NCBI GenBank assembly: GCA_031271295.1
Contig: JAISVZ010000002.1
Coordinates: 1 to 45,946 of the forward strand
Source: Clostridiales bacterium
GTDB taxonomy: Bacteria; Bacillota; Clostridia; Lachnospirales; WQUN01
Reading direction: 5' to 3'
DNA length: 45,946 nt
The position numbers and the translations under genes are program-made. The notes under the pieces are model-generated. The model did no database searches and was not told the DNA's origin. It worked only from the letters and a program-made list of their open reading frames with translations. Below are positions 36,306 through 44,165 of the stretch, in pieces; within the stretch, counting starts at the first letter, position 1, and every line of letters starts with the position of its first letter.

Positions 36306-37409
36306 TTATAGCTGGTTAATTATCCTGCGAATAGCGGAGGACATCCACAGAGTTTTGTATTCCATATCGCTTAAAAGCTTCAGTTGGTTGGCGGCGCGGT
36401 CTAAGTTGTGGGTGGGCTTTCTTATTCTGAAGTATTCGTCGCCGTTTAAATAATCCGTTAAAAAACGCAGCGCGAGTTCGTAAGTAATAAGGATAACCGC
36501 TGTTGGCAAAACTTCAATTTCCTTTTTTGAAAGTATTAAAGCGCACTCCGAAAGGTACCCTCTTGTAAACGCGTCAAAGAGCCGGTCGTCCAAATAAACC
36601 TTGGATAAATCGGCCTCGTCCTCCTCCGCGGAGGAGGCGCACGAACGTATGGAATCCCCATAGTCGTAGGCCGAAAGCCCCGGCATTACGGTATCCAAAT
36701 CAAGAACGCAAACCGCCCGTTCGGTATCCATATCAATCATTACGTTGTTAAACTTCGTGTCGTTATGGGTTACGCGCACCGGCAGAAGGGATTTTGCGCG
36801 TAAATCCGTGAAATAGTTTAAATCGTCCTTAAACCGGAGCGCATGAGATATTTCCTTCGACGCGGTTACCGCCCGGTTTTTATGGTCTGCGTCAACGGCG
36901 GCGGTAAAGGCGGCAAACCGTTTTTGCACGTTATGAAAATCCGGTATTGTTTCGAACAGGTTTTCGGCGGGGTATTCGTCTAAAAGGCGCAAAAAACGCC
37001 CGAAAGCCTTGCCGGATTCGCGCACATGGTCCGGCTTTTCAGCCTTGTCGAAGCAAAACGCGCGGTCTATAAAATTGTAGCTGCGCCAGAACGCGCCGTA
37101 TTCGTCCACATAATACATTTTGCCGTCGGATGTGGGAATAAGCGAGAGGCACTCCCTGTCCTTATTACCGCCGGACGCGGCAATTTTTCCGCTTAAAAAT
37201 GTTGTTACGTTTTCAACATTTTTCATAAGAGAGGTTATATCCGCAAAAACCTCTCCGTTTATTTTTTGCAATATGTAGCGCTTAACGGGAGCGTTTTGCA
37301 CATTAACAATATATGTGAGGTTAATGTTTCCGTTGCCATATGCCTGATAACTTACCGGTACTCCCAAATAATGAAACTTAGGAATTACGTTGTTTAAAAT
37401 GTGATCCAC
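36306..37409 (-). CDS. APH-fold sugar kinase, N-acetylhexosamine kinase-like
   Basis: A 367-residue kinase of the aminoglycoside phosphotransferase fold. The catalytic loop is VTHNDTKFNNVMID (about residues 236-249) and the metal site CVLDLDTVMPG (about 258-268). The best resemblance is to NahK-type N-acetylhexosamine 1-kinases, but substrate is uncertain. I use the GTG at 37409, which follows AAGAGGA; the GTG at 37427 is upstream of that site. It lies about 100 bases downstream of the NagK-like gene, so two amino-sugar kinases sit together. Confidence 0.7.
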   Translation of the reverse strand: MDHILNNVIPKFHYLGVPVSYQAYGNGNINLTYIVNVQNAPVKRYILQKINGEVFADITSLMKNVENVTTFLSGKIAASGGNKDRECLSLIPTSDGKMYYVDEYGAFWRSYNFIDRAFCFDKAEKPDHVRESGKAFGRFLRLLDEYPAENLFETIPDFHNVQKRFAAFTAAVDADHKNRAVTASKEISHALRFKDDLNYFTDLRAKSLLPVRVTHNDTKFNNVMIDMDTERAVCVLDLDTVMPGLSAYDYGDSIRSCASSAEEDEADLSKVYLDDRLFDAFTRGYLSECALILSKKEIEVLPTAVILITYELALRFLTDYLNGDEYFRIRKPTHNLDRAANQLKLLSDMEYKTLWMSSAIRRIINQL

Positions 37410-37506
37410 GGCGATTCCTCTTTTCACCTATAAAATATTATATCACTTAATTTAACAGAGTTAAACTATTTAACAGAATGTTATTTGATAGTATTTTTCG
37501 ATAAGG

Positions 37507-38403
37507 TTAACCCTTTTTATCGTTATCCATTTCCATAGCAAGGTAAAGCGCGCCCATTTCGAGTTTTTCCCTAAGCGGCACAATTGAAGCGTATTTATTT
37601 TTTGAAAGAACCAACTGACCGAAAAGCTTTTGAATATTGTCGTTGGTTAAAAGCACCGAACCTGCCATACATACGGTTGCCTGGCTTAGCCCCGATTTTT
37701 TAATAAGCGCGTTCGCTATTTGCGAAAGCGCTATTGCCGCCTGCGATTCAATTTCAAGGGCGGTGTTATCCCCGCCGGACGAGGCGTATTTTACCGCTAA
37801 CGCAAGTTCGGCAACGGTGTTTTCGTTAAAATCCTTACTGTAGATTATTTTTTTAAGTTCGGTTATATCATTTAATTTAAAATGATCCGTTACGCTCTTT
37901 AGCAGAGATGTTTTTTCAGTTCTTAAATCGTTTGAAGAAAGCGCGGCGGAAATTGCCTGCATACCTATGTAATAACCGCTTGCGGCATCGGGTACTAAAT
38001 TGCCGTAGCCGCCGGCAAAATACAATGCGCCGTCCTCGCCCGCGGCCGCGCCCCACGCGGACATTCCGGAATAAACCACAACGCCGGGGCCGCCCCTTGT
38101 TTGCGCGGAAATCATAAGCTGAGGCTCCGCAACAAGTTTAACCGGAAATTTCAGGTTCATATCGTCTATCTGGTTTTTCATTTCGTTACGCTTCGCTTCG
38201 TCGTCCATTGCGTTTCCGCCTAAACACATCGCTTTGCAATCGTTTAAAACGGTGTTTGTCATCCTGTTAAACTCAAGCAAAAGTTTGCTCAAATTGTCTC
38301 TGTTTTTGAACGCGCCGGCGTGCCTGCCAACCACTTTCATGTTTTCGTCTACCGCTACAAGCCGCGCGTATGCCGCGCCGGCGTCTATCCCTATATAATA
38401 CAT
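37507..38403 (-). CDS. BadF/BadG-type N-acetylglucosamine kinase
   Basis: A 298-residue cytoplasmic kinase of the ASKHA fold. The phosphate-1 loop is YYIGIDAGAAYARLVAVD at residues 2-19 and phosphate-2 VVVYSGMSAWGAA near 110-122; the adenosine motif CMAGSVLLTND is near 244-254. The family includes eukaryotic-type GlcNAc kinase, so GlcNAc or a related amino sugar is the probable substrate. ATG follows ACGGAGG. Slightly shorter than typical members (about 310-330). Confidence 0.8.
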   Translation of the reverse strand: MYYIGIDAGAAYARLVAVDENMKVVGRHAGAFKNRDNLSKLLLEFNRMTNTVLNDCKAMCLGGNAMDDEAKRNEMKNQIDDMNLKFPVKLVAEPQLMISAQTRGGPGVVVYSGMSAWGAAAGEDGALYFAGGYGNLVPDAASGYYIGMQAISAALSSNDLRTEKTSLLKSVTDHFKLNDITELKKIIYSKDFNENTVAELALAVKYASSGGDNTALEIESQAAIALSQIANALIKKSGLSQATVCMAGSVLLTNDNIQKLFGQLVLSKNKYASIVPLREKLEMGALYLAMEMDNDKKG

Positions 38404-38456
38404 AACATTCCTCCGTTTTCATAATATTCGCAGGTGTTACTTTCTTACATGATTTT

Positions 38457-38484
38457 AGCATATTTAGGTTTGCGTGTACAGCAA
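38457..38484 (-). promoter_or_regulatory. Candidate promoter of the sugar kinase unit
   Basis: On the minus strand TTGCTG (38484-38479) and TATGCT (38462-38457) are 16 bases apart, about 55 bases before the kinase start. A modest match. I found no clear opposing promoter for the plus-strand genes in 38485-38630. Confidence 0.35.
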
Positions 38485-38646
38485 TCATCCTCTGTTGGGT
38501 TACGAATAACAAAAATTATCAGCGAATTTTATTTTTGCAAAAATTTGCGCAAAAAAACGTGAAAAATCGCCTTCTTTTCAAGGATTATAGTTAAGCACAG
38601 AAAAATTTTTATAGGCAAAAAAATCTCAGAAGGGAGAGAAAAAACT

Positions 38647-39264
38647 ATGATGGATTTTTTAAAGGTTAAGAAGGTAAATCTTGAAGAGGCCTCAGCGCAA
38701 GCGCTTCGTGAAAAAGGCGTAAGGGACGCCAATAATGGCCTGTTTGAAGACGACACGGAGGTTGCCGGCGTTGTTATAAGCCCCCATGTAAAGAGCATCA
38801 TCGCGGATTTTAACTTAAAAGCGCAAGAGAATTACACTCTGATGCAGGGCAAGGTTAACGTATTGTTATCGCAGAGGAAAGTTGTGCGGTTAGAACACGA
38901 AAACAGAGTGTGCGCCTTCGAAATAAAAATTGAAAAGGCAAAGGCACGCTTAAGCGCTTTTGCGGAGGGGGATATCAACTTAGATGCAAAGGAGCGGGTA
39001 ATTTCGAGGCAGGATCTTAGCCTGCTAAAACTTAAAAACAAGGGTCAGCTTGAACTGCAGCAGATAGAAAACCAAATATCTGAGCACTCGGAAGCGTTTG
39101 ACCTTGAATTTGATGTTCAGTTAAAAAGGCTAATGGCCGATGTGTCCGCGTATTACGGCGGCGCTGCTTCAAGCCCAAAGTATGAAGGTTTTACGGCGCC
39201 GTCCAATGAAGATGTTATTCGAATAGGCGAAATTACAAAGCCGGTAATAAAAACCGATGAATAA
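38647..39264 (+). CDS. Unknown coiled-coil protein (gene 1 of CHAT-linked region)
   Basis: A 205-residue soluble, mostly helical protein with no recognised family. Residues about 55-155 are charged heptad-like helices (AQENYTLMQGKVNVLLSQRKVV to ENQISEHSEAF), consistent with a coiled coil. The N-terminus LEEASAQALREKGVRDANNGLFEDD is also helical. No signal peptide. AGAAGGGAGAG precedes ATG ATG at 38647. First of four same-strand genes ending with a vWA-like/OmpA lipoprotein. Confidence 0.6.
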   Translation: MMDFLKVKKVNLEEASAQALREKGVRDANNGLFEDDTEVAGVVISPHVKSIIADFNLKAQENYTLMQGKVNVLLSQRKVVRLEHENRVCAFEIKIEKAKARLSAFAEGDINLDAKERVISRQDLSLLKLKNKGQLELQQIENQISEHSEAFDLEFDVQLKRLMADVSAYYGGAASSPKYEGFTAPSNEDVIRIGEITKPVIKTDE

Positions 39265-39332
39265 CCGCCGATGATATAACCCTTGCCGCCTTAGCAACAG
39301 GCGCAAATTATTTATTTAAGGAGGGATGCATA

Positions 39333-39833
39333 ATGAGGATGAAGAATAAAGAAAAAATTGCTATAAAGCAGCGAGAACAAAAGAATAACGCGTATGTACG
39401 AGAGCTTAATAATTATCTGGATTCGGCTAAGCAAAAGGTTCTTTTGCAAATTGAAACGGCGGTGAAAGCTAAAGATGAGGCGCGAAAAAATACCGATGAG
39501 GATGATGTTTTCAGTTCAACAAACCAGCATGGGGTGTATTTTTATCCGTCGGATCTGATTCAGTATCTGAAAATTGCCTTTTATGAATTTCGAGAGGTTA
39601 AAATTAAAATAACCGGCTTTTATTCAGAGCTTCTGCTTAACGCTTCTTCCGATGTAATAAACCCGGCCATTTCCAGCGCTAAGAACGACCTCAGGCTTTT
39701 GGAACAAATGATGACTGAGCTTGAAGATGTGCGCGAAAAAAGAAAGCAGGCCGAAAAAAACTTGGATGAAACTTTGGCGCAGCTTGCCGAGGCTAATAAA
39801 ATTATACGCAGAAGAAGGAGTGATTTGGCATGA
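39333..39833 (+). CDS. Unknown coiled-coil protein (gene 2 of CHAT-linked region)
   Basis: A 166-residue soluble protein. Residues 1-50 form a basic helix, residues about 60-90 a short folded patch (GVYFYPSDLIQYLKIAFYEFREV), and residues 110-166 a coiled coil (LRLLEQMMTELEDVREKRKQAEKNL). The start follows AAGGAGGG at 39318-39325. Its TGA overlaps the next ATG (ATGA), so it is translationally coupled to the membrane protein and probably works with it. No family recognised. Confidence 0.65.
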   Translation: MRMKNKEKIAIKQREQKNNAYVRELNNYLDSAKQKVLLQIETAVKAKDEARKNTDEDDVFSSTNQHGVYFYPSDLIQYLKIAFYEFREVKIKITGFYSELLLNASSDVINPAISSAKNDLRLLEQMMTELEDVREKRKQAEKNLDETLAQLAEANKIIRRRRSDLA

Positions 39834-40705
39834 TTTCTAAAGCAAGAGATGCCGTGCTTGTAATTTTGTTTGTAGCAATGGATATGTTCGCCATATACAG
39901 CTATGGGCTTATGAGCAACTTTGCGGCGCAAGACGCTATTATTTTTGGCGCGATACTTGCCGGACTTTTAGATATACCGCCCTATCTTTTTGCGGCCGCC
40001 GGATTTGGGAAGATTTTGGATCCGATTACCGATTTGCATAAAGGCGAAAGGCGCGTAGCAATTTTAGTTTCGCTCCTTGGCATTTTCTATATCGTGCTTA
40101 TTTTCACCGTGCTATTTATTGTGCGCTATGAAGAGGTAATTGTAGTTTTTAATACACCGGAGAGATTTCAGGAGCGTTTCACCGTATCGTTTACAACCAT
40201 TTTACCGCTGCTTACAAGTATAGCTTCATTCGTTACCGGAATGATAACATCCAAAAACGCGAGTGCAAAAGAGCAAAAAACTGAGGCGAAAAAAGCGGCG
40301 GCGGACAAAACCAAACACGCAAACGCAGAGAATAAGCTTGCCGCGGAAATTTACGGAAAGCTTGCGAAAATTGGAGATATTTCGTCCGTTGAGCTTATCC
40401 CGCCGGGTTCGGGCAATTTGAATTTTACCGAAATTTTTGGCGGCAAAATGACCGGTATTATTGGCAAAATTAACGCAAAACATTATGAAGAACTGTACTT
40501 AAGGTATAAAACGGATTTGTCATTGCTGCATACCCGTTTTGCTGGTTTTACCGAGGAGATTAAGCTTAAAATTGACGAATGCAGCCCGGAGGAGGGAATT
40601 ATAAGCCAAACCAAAATTCCGCAGGAGCTTGAGGTTATGTTCGCAAGTTTGGCTGAGCCCGACGAAGTTATTTTAACGGAGCTTGCAAAACATATTGCTG
40701 TATAA
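39830..40705 (+). CDS. Four-helix membrane protein (gene 3 of CHAT-linked region)
   Basis: A 291-residue protein with four hydrophobic helices (about residues 8-28, 34-58, 78-102 and 117-142) and a soluble C-terminal half, probably cytoplasmic, containing a Lys/Ala-rich helix (about 145-180) and mixed alpha/beta segments. The short loop between helices 2 and 3 and the absence of a large cytoplasmic loop argue against a MotA/ZorA stator. No named family seen. It overlaps the preceding coiled-coil gene by four bases and is followed 61 bases later by the lipoprotein. Confidence 0.65.
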   Translation: MISKARDAVLVILFVAMDMFAIYSYGLMSNFAAQDAIIFGAILAGLLDIPPYLFAAAGFGKILDPITDLHKGERRVAILVSLLGIFYIVLIFTVLFIVRYEEVIVVFNTPERFQERFTVSFTTILPLLTSIASFVTGMITSKNASAKEQKTEAKKAAADKTKHANAENKLAAEIYGKLAKIGDISSVELIPPGSGNLNFTEIFGGKMTGIIGKINAKHYEELYLRYKTDLSLLHTRFAGFTEEIKLKIDECSPEEGIISQTKIPQELEVMFASLAEPDEVILTELAKHIAV

Positions 40706-40766
40706 ACAACAGCGGCGGCAATTTTTTCTGCAACCAATTGGACCACAACCAAAGGAGGTATTCACC

Positions 40767-42110
40767 ATGAAAAGAAATATTCTATTAGCGGTAATTATTT
40801 TTATCGCGGCAATTACTTCATCCTGCTCCGCAGCCGCAGGGAGTGATTTTGCAAACGAAAAGCCGGTTGCCATATCTATTGTAATAGGACGGCACACCAA
40901 CCAAAACAAAATTTCGCAGGATGCTATTAACGAGCTTTCGGAAATTGTAAGCAGCGCCGTATACAGCGGGTATATCTCGGTTGTTCTCTGCGATGGCAGC
41001 CCCGTTACGCTTCCCGAAACATTCGGATATTTAGCGGATTCGGTAAGCTTCCCGCAGGACGCGCGAAACGCGCAAATTTACGAGCAGCGCAAAGCTAAGT
41101 ACACGCAAAAGGTTATAGACTTTATCTTAGACGAAAACATTACTAAGGCAAGAGCACAAGATGTGGATATTATGAGCGCAATATTCGAAGCTGCGCGTTC
41201 TCTGGCGCGTTTCAGTGATTCACCTGAGATTGAGCGTAAGATAATTATCGTAGATTCGGGTATTTCCACAACCGGAACCGTAAATTTCCATGAAACTAAC
41301 CTGCATGGAGAAAATCTTGAAGCAGCAGCGGCGGATCTTATAAAAAACAACCCAAGCGCGTTCCCGAATTTAACAGGCATTGGCTTTTCGTGGCTTGGCC
41401 TTGGCGATGTAGCCGCCCCTCAGATGCTAAAAAGCGAAGAAGGCGAGAAATTGGCGCTGTTTTGGCGTTCGGTTTTAAGGGAATCCGGTGCGGCGTTTGA
41501 AGATAACGATATCCGTGTTGCGCCTAAGGGCAGCGAGCCTAACCTTTATATTGAAAACAGCCAAGCATTCCCCTTTGTTTCCACCGTTGTTTTTACCCCG
41601 CCGCAGATTGATTCGGAAACCGGCTTTGCCGCGCCGCCCGCAGTTCCGGAACCGGAAATTATAGTTGTTCAGGGCGACGTGGTGGCGTTCATGCCGGATA
41701 GCGCGGAATTTATTGACATTACCGACGCGGAGCGAAAGCTAAAAACTGAGGCGGAAAAAATAAACCAATATTTACTATCGGGCAAGGCGGAAAAGATATT
41801 TATTGTAGGATCTACCGCAAAAACAAGCCCGGACGATAATTATTCCGCATCGGCTGTGGAGCTTTCCGCCAAAAGGGCGCGTAAAGTTACCGAAGTTTTA
41901 GTGGCCTATGGTGTTGCGGAGAACAATTTGGAAGCCTTTGGTTTAGGGCCGCATGTACCGGCCGGCCAGCGCTCGGATGAATTTGCTTCCTCCGGAGTTT
42001 TTGACGAAACCGCGGCGCAAAGAAACAGGTGCGTACTTATAGTAGCCGATACCCTGCCGCTTGCGGATATACTGCTTGCCGAAAGGGAAAATATTAAAAC
42101 GCGCGGCTAA
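40767..42110 (+). CDS. Lipoprotein with vWA-like and OmpA-like domains (gene 4)
   Basis: A 447-residue lipoprotein. The ATG at 40767 follows AAAGGAGG (40753-40760 area); an ATG at 40683 lies inside the previous gene. Signal peptide and lipobox ITSSC. Residues about 35-270 look like a von Willebrand A-type fold (VAISIVIGRHTN, DVDIMSAIFEAARSLARF, RKIIIVDSGIST) with the metal-binding DxSxS absent. Residues about 300-430 form an OmpA-like domain, with the NRCVLIVAD end and LSAKRARKVTEVLVAYGV helix, expected to bind peptidoglycan. It would tether the neighbouring membrane protein complex to the wall. OmpA is sure; vWA is inferred. Confidence 0.7.
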   Translation: MKRNILLAVIIFIAAITSSCSAAAGSDFANEKPVAISIVIGRHTNQNKISQDAINELSEIVSSAVYSGYISVVLCDGSPVTLPETFGYLADSVSFPQDARNAQIYEQRKAKYTQKVIDFILDENITKARAQDVDIMSAIFEAARSLARFSDSPEIERKIIIVDSGISTTGTVNFHETNLHGENLEAAAADLIKNNPSAFPNLTGIGFSWLGLGDVAAPQMLKSEEGEKLALFWRSVLRESGAAFEDNDIRVAPKGSEPNLYIENSQAFPFVSTVVFTPPQIDSETGFAAPPAVPEPEIIVVQGDVVAFMPDSAEFIDITDAERKLKTEAEKINQYLLSGKAEKIFIVGSTAKTSPDDNYSASAVELSAKRARKVTEVLVAYGVAENNLEAFGLGPHVPAGQRSDEFASSGVFDETAAQRNRCVLIVADTLPLADILLAERENIKTRG

Positions 42111-42128
42111 TACTGCGCGTTTTAATAT
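42091..42128 (+). terminator. Perfect hairpin over the stop codon of the OmpA gene
   Basis: ATATTAAAACGCGC (42091-42104) and GCGCGTTTTAATAT (42115-42128) pair exactly around a ten-base loop that contains the stop codon TAA. There is no U-tract. It probably separates the two transcription units or stabilises the 3' end. Confidence 0.6.
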
Positions 42129-42171
42129 GGCATAAAACTTGCGAAATTGCGTCATTATCCCCAAAATCTGC

Positions 42172-42199
42172 TTTACATGAAATTTTTACATGATATAAT
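42172..42199 (+). promoter_or_regulatory. Promoter of the CHAT unit, with direct repeats
   Basis: TTTACA (42172-42177) and a perfect TATAAT (42194-42199) are 16 bases apart. TTTACATGA occurs twice (42172-42180 and 42185-42193), covering the -35 box and spacer; this could be a regulator site. The start codon lies 45 bases further. Confidence 0.65.
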
Positions 42200-42244
42200 T
42201 TTCTATTATAATTTCTTGTAAGAAACAGAAAAGGGGTACAAATT

Positions 42245-43339
42245 ATGAGCAGTAATTTTGTTGACTATCTGGCTGAGGAAAATATCAAATACTCTCCGGC
42301 TATGAACGAAAATTTAGGCGCTTTGGCTCTTAGCGCAAAGGCTGTTCGCGAAGCCGCAATTTGCCTTATTTTAAACCCTAATGCCTTTTGGGCAAGGTTG
42401 GTTTTGGTACAATACGCTTTCCCGGAAGAGTATAGCAATAGGCGGCTTCACAACGGAGCAAACAACGAGCTTACAAACACCGAATTTTCGGACGGTTTTT
42501 CGATAGATGCAAATACGGAAAACGATATAACCGTAAAGCTGTCGCAAGCCGCAACAAAAATAGCCCGCGGAATTCGAAAATTCAAAAGGTTTAAAACCGA
42601 AACCGAGCTTCAAGATTTAAAAAAGTCTCAGGAAGAAAAACTTAAAGAATTAGCGGGCACAGTTTACAGCGAAAGGATTTATGATTATAGGTTTTCGCTT
42701 CTTGCGTTTTTAAGGGTTATTTGTAACTATGTAAATTCAAATAAGCCTGTGAAAAATGGCAACGTAAACCCTGCCGGGAAACCCGTTACCAAACCTTTTC
42801 ATGAAAAAACACCGCAGGGACGGCAGGTTTTAAACCATTACCAAATACCGCTAAGCCCACAGGAAATTAAAGAGGCTATTCGTTTAAACAATGAAAAATG
42901 CGGAAATTTTAATGTAACAATTTCGCCCGGACAGCCAACTGCGAACGTACAAAACCCGAATTTTATAGCGCCAAAGCATATCAATCCCGTACCTGTAACG
43001 CCCTATGAAAGCCCCGAATTTAAAAAAATTACAGGTTTGTTTGAGGAATTTTACGTAAGCGGCAAGAACACAATGATACATTGTGATGATGAGGAAACAA
43101 GAAACCGCGATATATTCGTATTTAAAAGATTTATTTTCGATGAGGATAATGGGATACAAACGAATCCTGAAAGCCTTGCCGATTTGTATATCGCCGAATA
43201 CGGCGCGAATGTAACCGAAGGGCAGATGCGCGCAACGCGCTATACACGTTTACCGAAACTTATAGCGATGTTTGAGCCGTATTTGATAAACGCTATGGAA
43301 GCGGAAATTAACGTTGAAGAGCTTATAAGGAACCAATAA
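42245..43339 (+). CDS. Unknown protein (gene 5, first of CHAT unit)
   Basis: A 364-residue soluble protein without a recognised family. The N-terminal half is helical with an Ala-rich segment and a charged coiled stretch (about residues 110-135). A Pro/Asn-rich linker (about 160-260) leads to a compact C-terminal domain (about 260-355: EFKKITGLFEEFYVSGKNTM, FVFKRFIFDEDNG, TRYTRLPKLIAMFEPYLI). AAAAGGGG precedes the ATG. First gene after the promoter at 42172; the CHAT protein is encoded two genes downstream. Possibly an adaptor or sensor. Confidence 0.65.
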   Translation: MSSNFVDYLAEENIKYSPAMNENLGALALSAKAVREAAICLILNPNAFWARLVLVQYAFPEEYSNRRLHNGANNELTNTEFSDGFSIDANTENDITVKLSQAATKIARGIRKFKRFKTETELQDLKKSQEEKLKELAGTVYSERIYDYRFSLLAFLRVICNYVNSNKPVKNGNVNPAGKPVTKPFHEKTPQGRQVLNHYQIPLSPQEIKEAIRLNNEKCGNFNVTISPGQPTANVQNPNFIAPKHINPVPVTPYESPEFKKITGLFEEFYVSGKNTMIHCDDEETRNRDIFVFKRFIFDEDNGIQTNPESLADLYIAEYGANVTEGQMRATRYTRLPKLIAMFEPYLINAMEAEINVEELIRNQ

Positions 43340-43364
43340 TCAAGCCAAGACTGGAGGAATTATT

Positions 43365-44147
43365 ATGTATAGTATAGCCTTAGAACAAAAACATCTTTCC
43401 ATGTTGGATTTTTCGAACATGTTAGCGGCAGCAAAAGAGTTGGATGAACAGATGTATAACCATTTAATTAACTGCGGGCACTGCTTAAATGTGCTTACGG
43501 AGTTAACATGCGAATACTCCGATGATGAACTTTTCGATGAAGAGGATTTTAATTTCGACGAAGAGTTTGAAAAGCACTTTGAAGAGGAATTTGCAAGGCA
43601 CATAAAGGAAGTAACCGAAAGGGATAAGTTTGAAGAGGATACACTTGAAGAGGATACACTTGAAGAGGATACGCGTATACCTTTTAGAACCGGTATAAAA
43701 CTGCAATTCCCTTTTGTTATTAAAATTTTACCAACAGCTCTTACGGAAAAAACGGCGTTCGATTATTACCGTAACGGCGCTTTGATTTCACTTAAAGGTA
43801 TTGTTGAAGAGGTATCCAAATACGGCATTCAAGATAAGGCTATGGGCGGCGGTACGGATATTAAAATAACAGCCCAGGGTAAATTGTCGGACGGTATTAG
43901 TTATACGTTAACCTATACAAAAAACGAGGGCGAAATTGTTGTTTTAACCGGCAAGAACACAAAGCTTGACGTGGTGCTATACGAGGGCGGAGCTTTAAAA
44001 AAGATAGACTGGGATAACGCGAAAGATACCGGAAACGGCGTTAAAGAATTTATTCTTAAATTTAATTCGCATGTAAAATGTTTCATATCTTTTCAGGATA
44101 TTAATAAAACTATTGTTACCGAGCCGTTTGATCTGTTGGTACAATAA
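43365..44147 (+). CDS. Zinc-finger-like protein (gene 6)
   Basis: A 260-residue soluble protein. Near the N-terminus H33, C37 and C40 (HLINCGHC) match the HxxxCxxC zinc motif of anti-sigma-factor zf-HC2 domains. A highly acidic segment follows (about 50-100), including three EEDTL units encoded by a 15-base tandem repeat. The C-terminal part (about 125-255) is beta-rich with a FDYYRNGALISLKG start and may be an immunoglobulin-like sensor. No sigma factor gene lies near. TGGAGG precedes the ATG. Between gene 5 and the CHAT gene, 18 bases from the latter. Confidence 0.6.
   Translation: MYSIALEQKHLSMLDFSNMLAAAKELDEQMYNHLINCGHCLNVLTELTCEYSDDELFDEEDFNFDEEFEKHFEEEFARHIKEVTERDKFEEDTLEEDTLEEDTRIPFRTGIKLQFPFVIKILPTALTEKTAFDYYRNGALISLKGIVEEVSKYGIQDKAMGGGTDIKITAQGKLSDGISYTLTYTKNEGEIVVLTGKNTKLDVVLYEGGALKKIDWDNAKDTGNGVKEFILKFNSHVKCFISFQDINKTIVTEPFDLLVQ
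43632..43673 (+). repeat. 15-base in-frame tandem repeat
   Basis: GAAGAGGATACACTT is repeated twice exactly, with a third partial copy, encoding EEDTL units in the acidic linker of gene 6. Copy-number changes would keep the frame. Confidence 0.8.
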
Positions 44148-44165
44148 CAACCGGGGTGATTACAC

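Noticed and set aside
39830-42110. ZorA/ZorB or MotA/MotB-like motor pair
   Set aside because: The membrane protein lacks the large cytoplasmic loop between helices 2 and 3, and the OmpA protein is a lipoprotein without the MotB-type transmembrane helix and aspartate.
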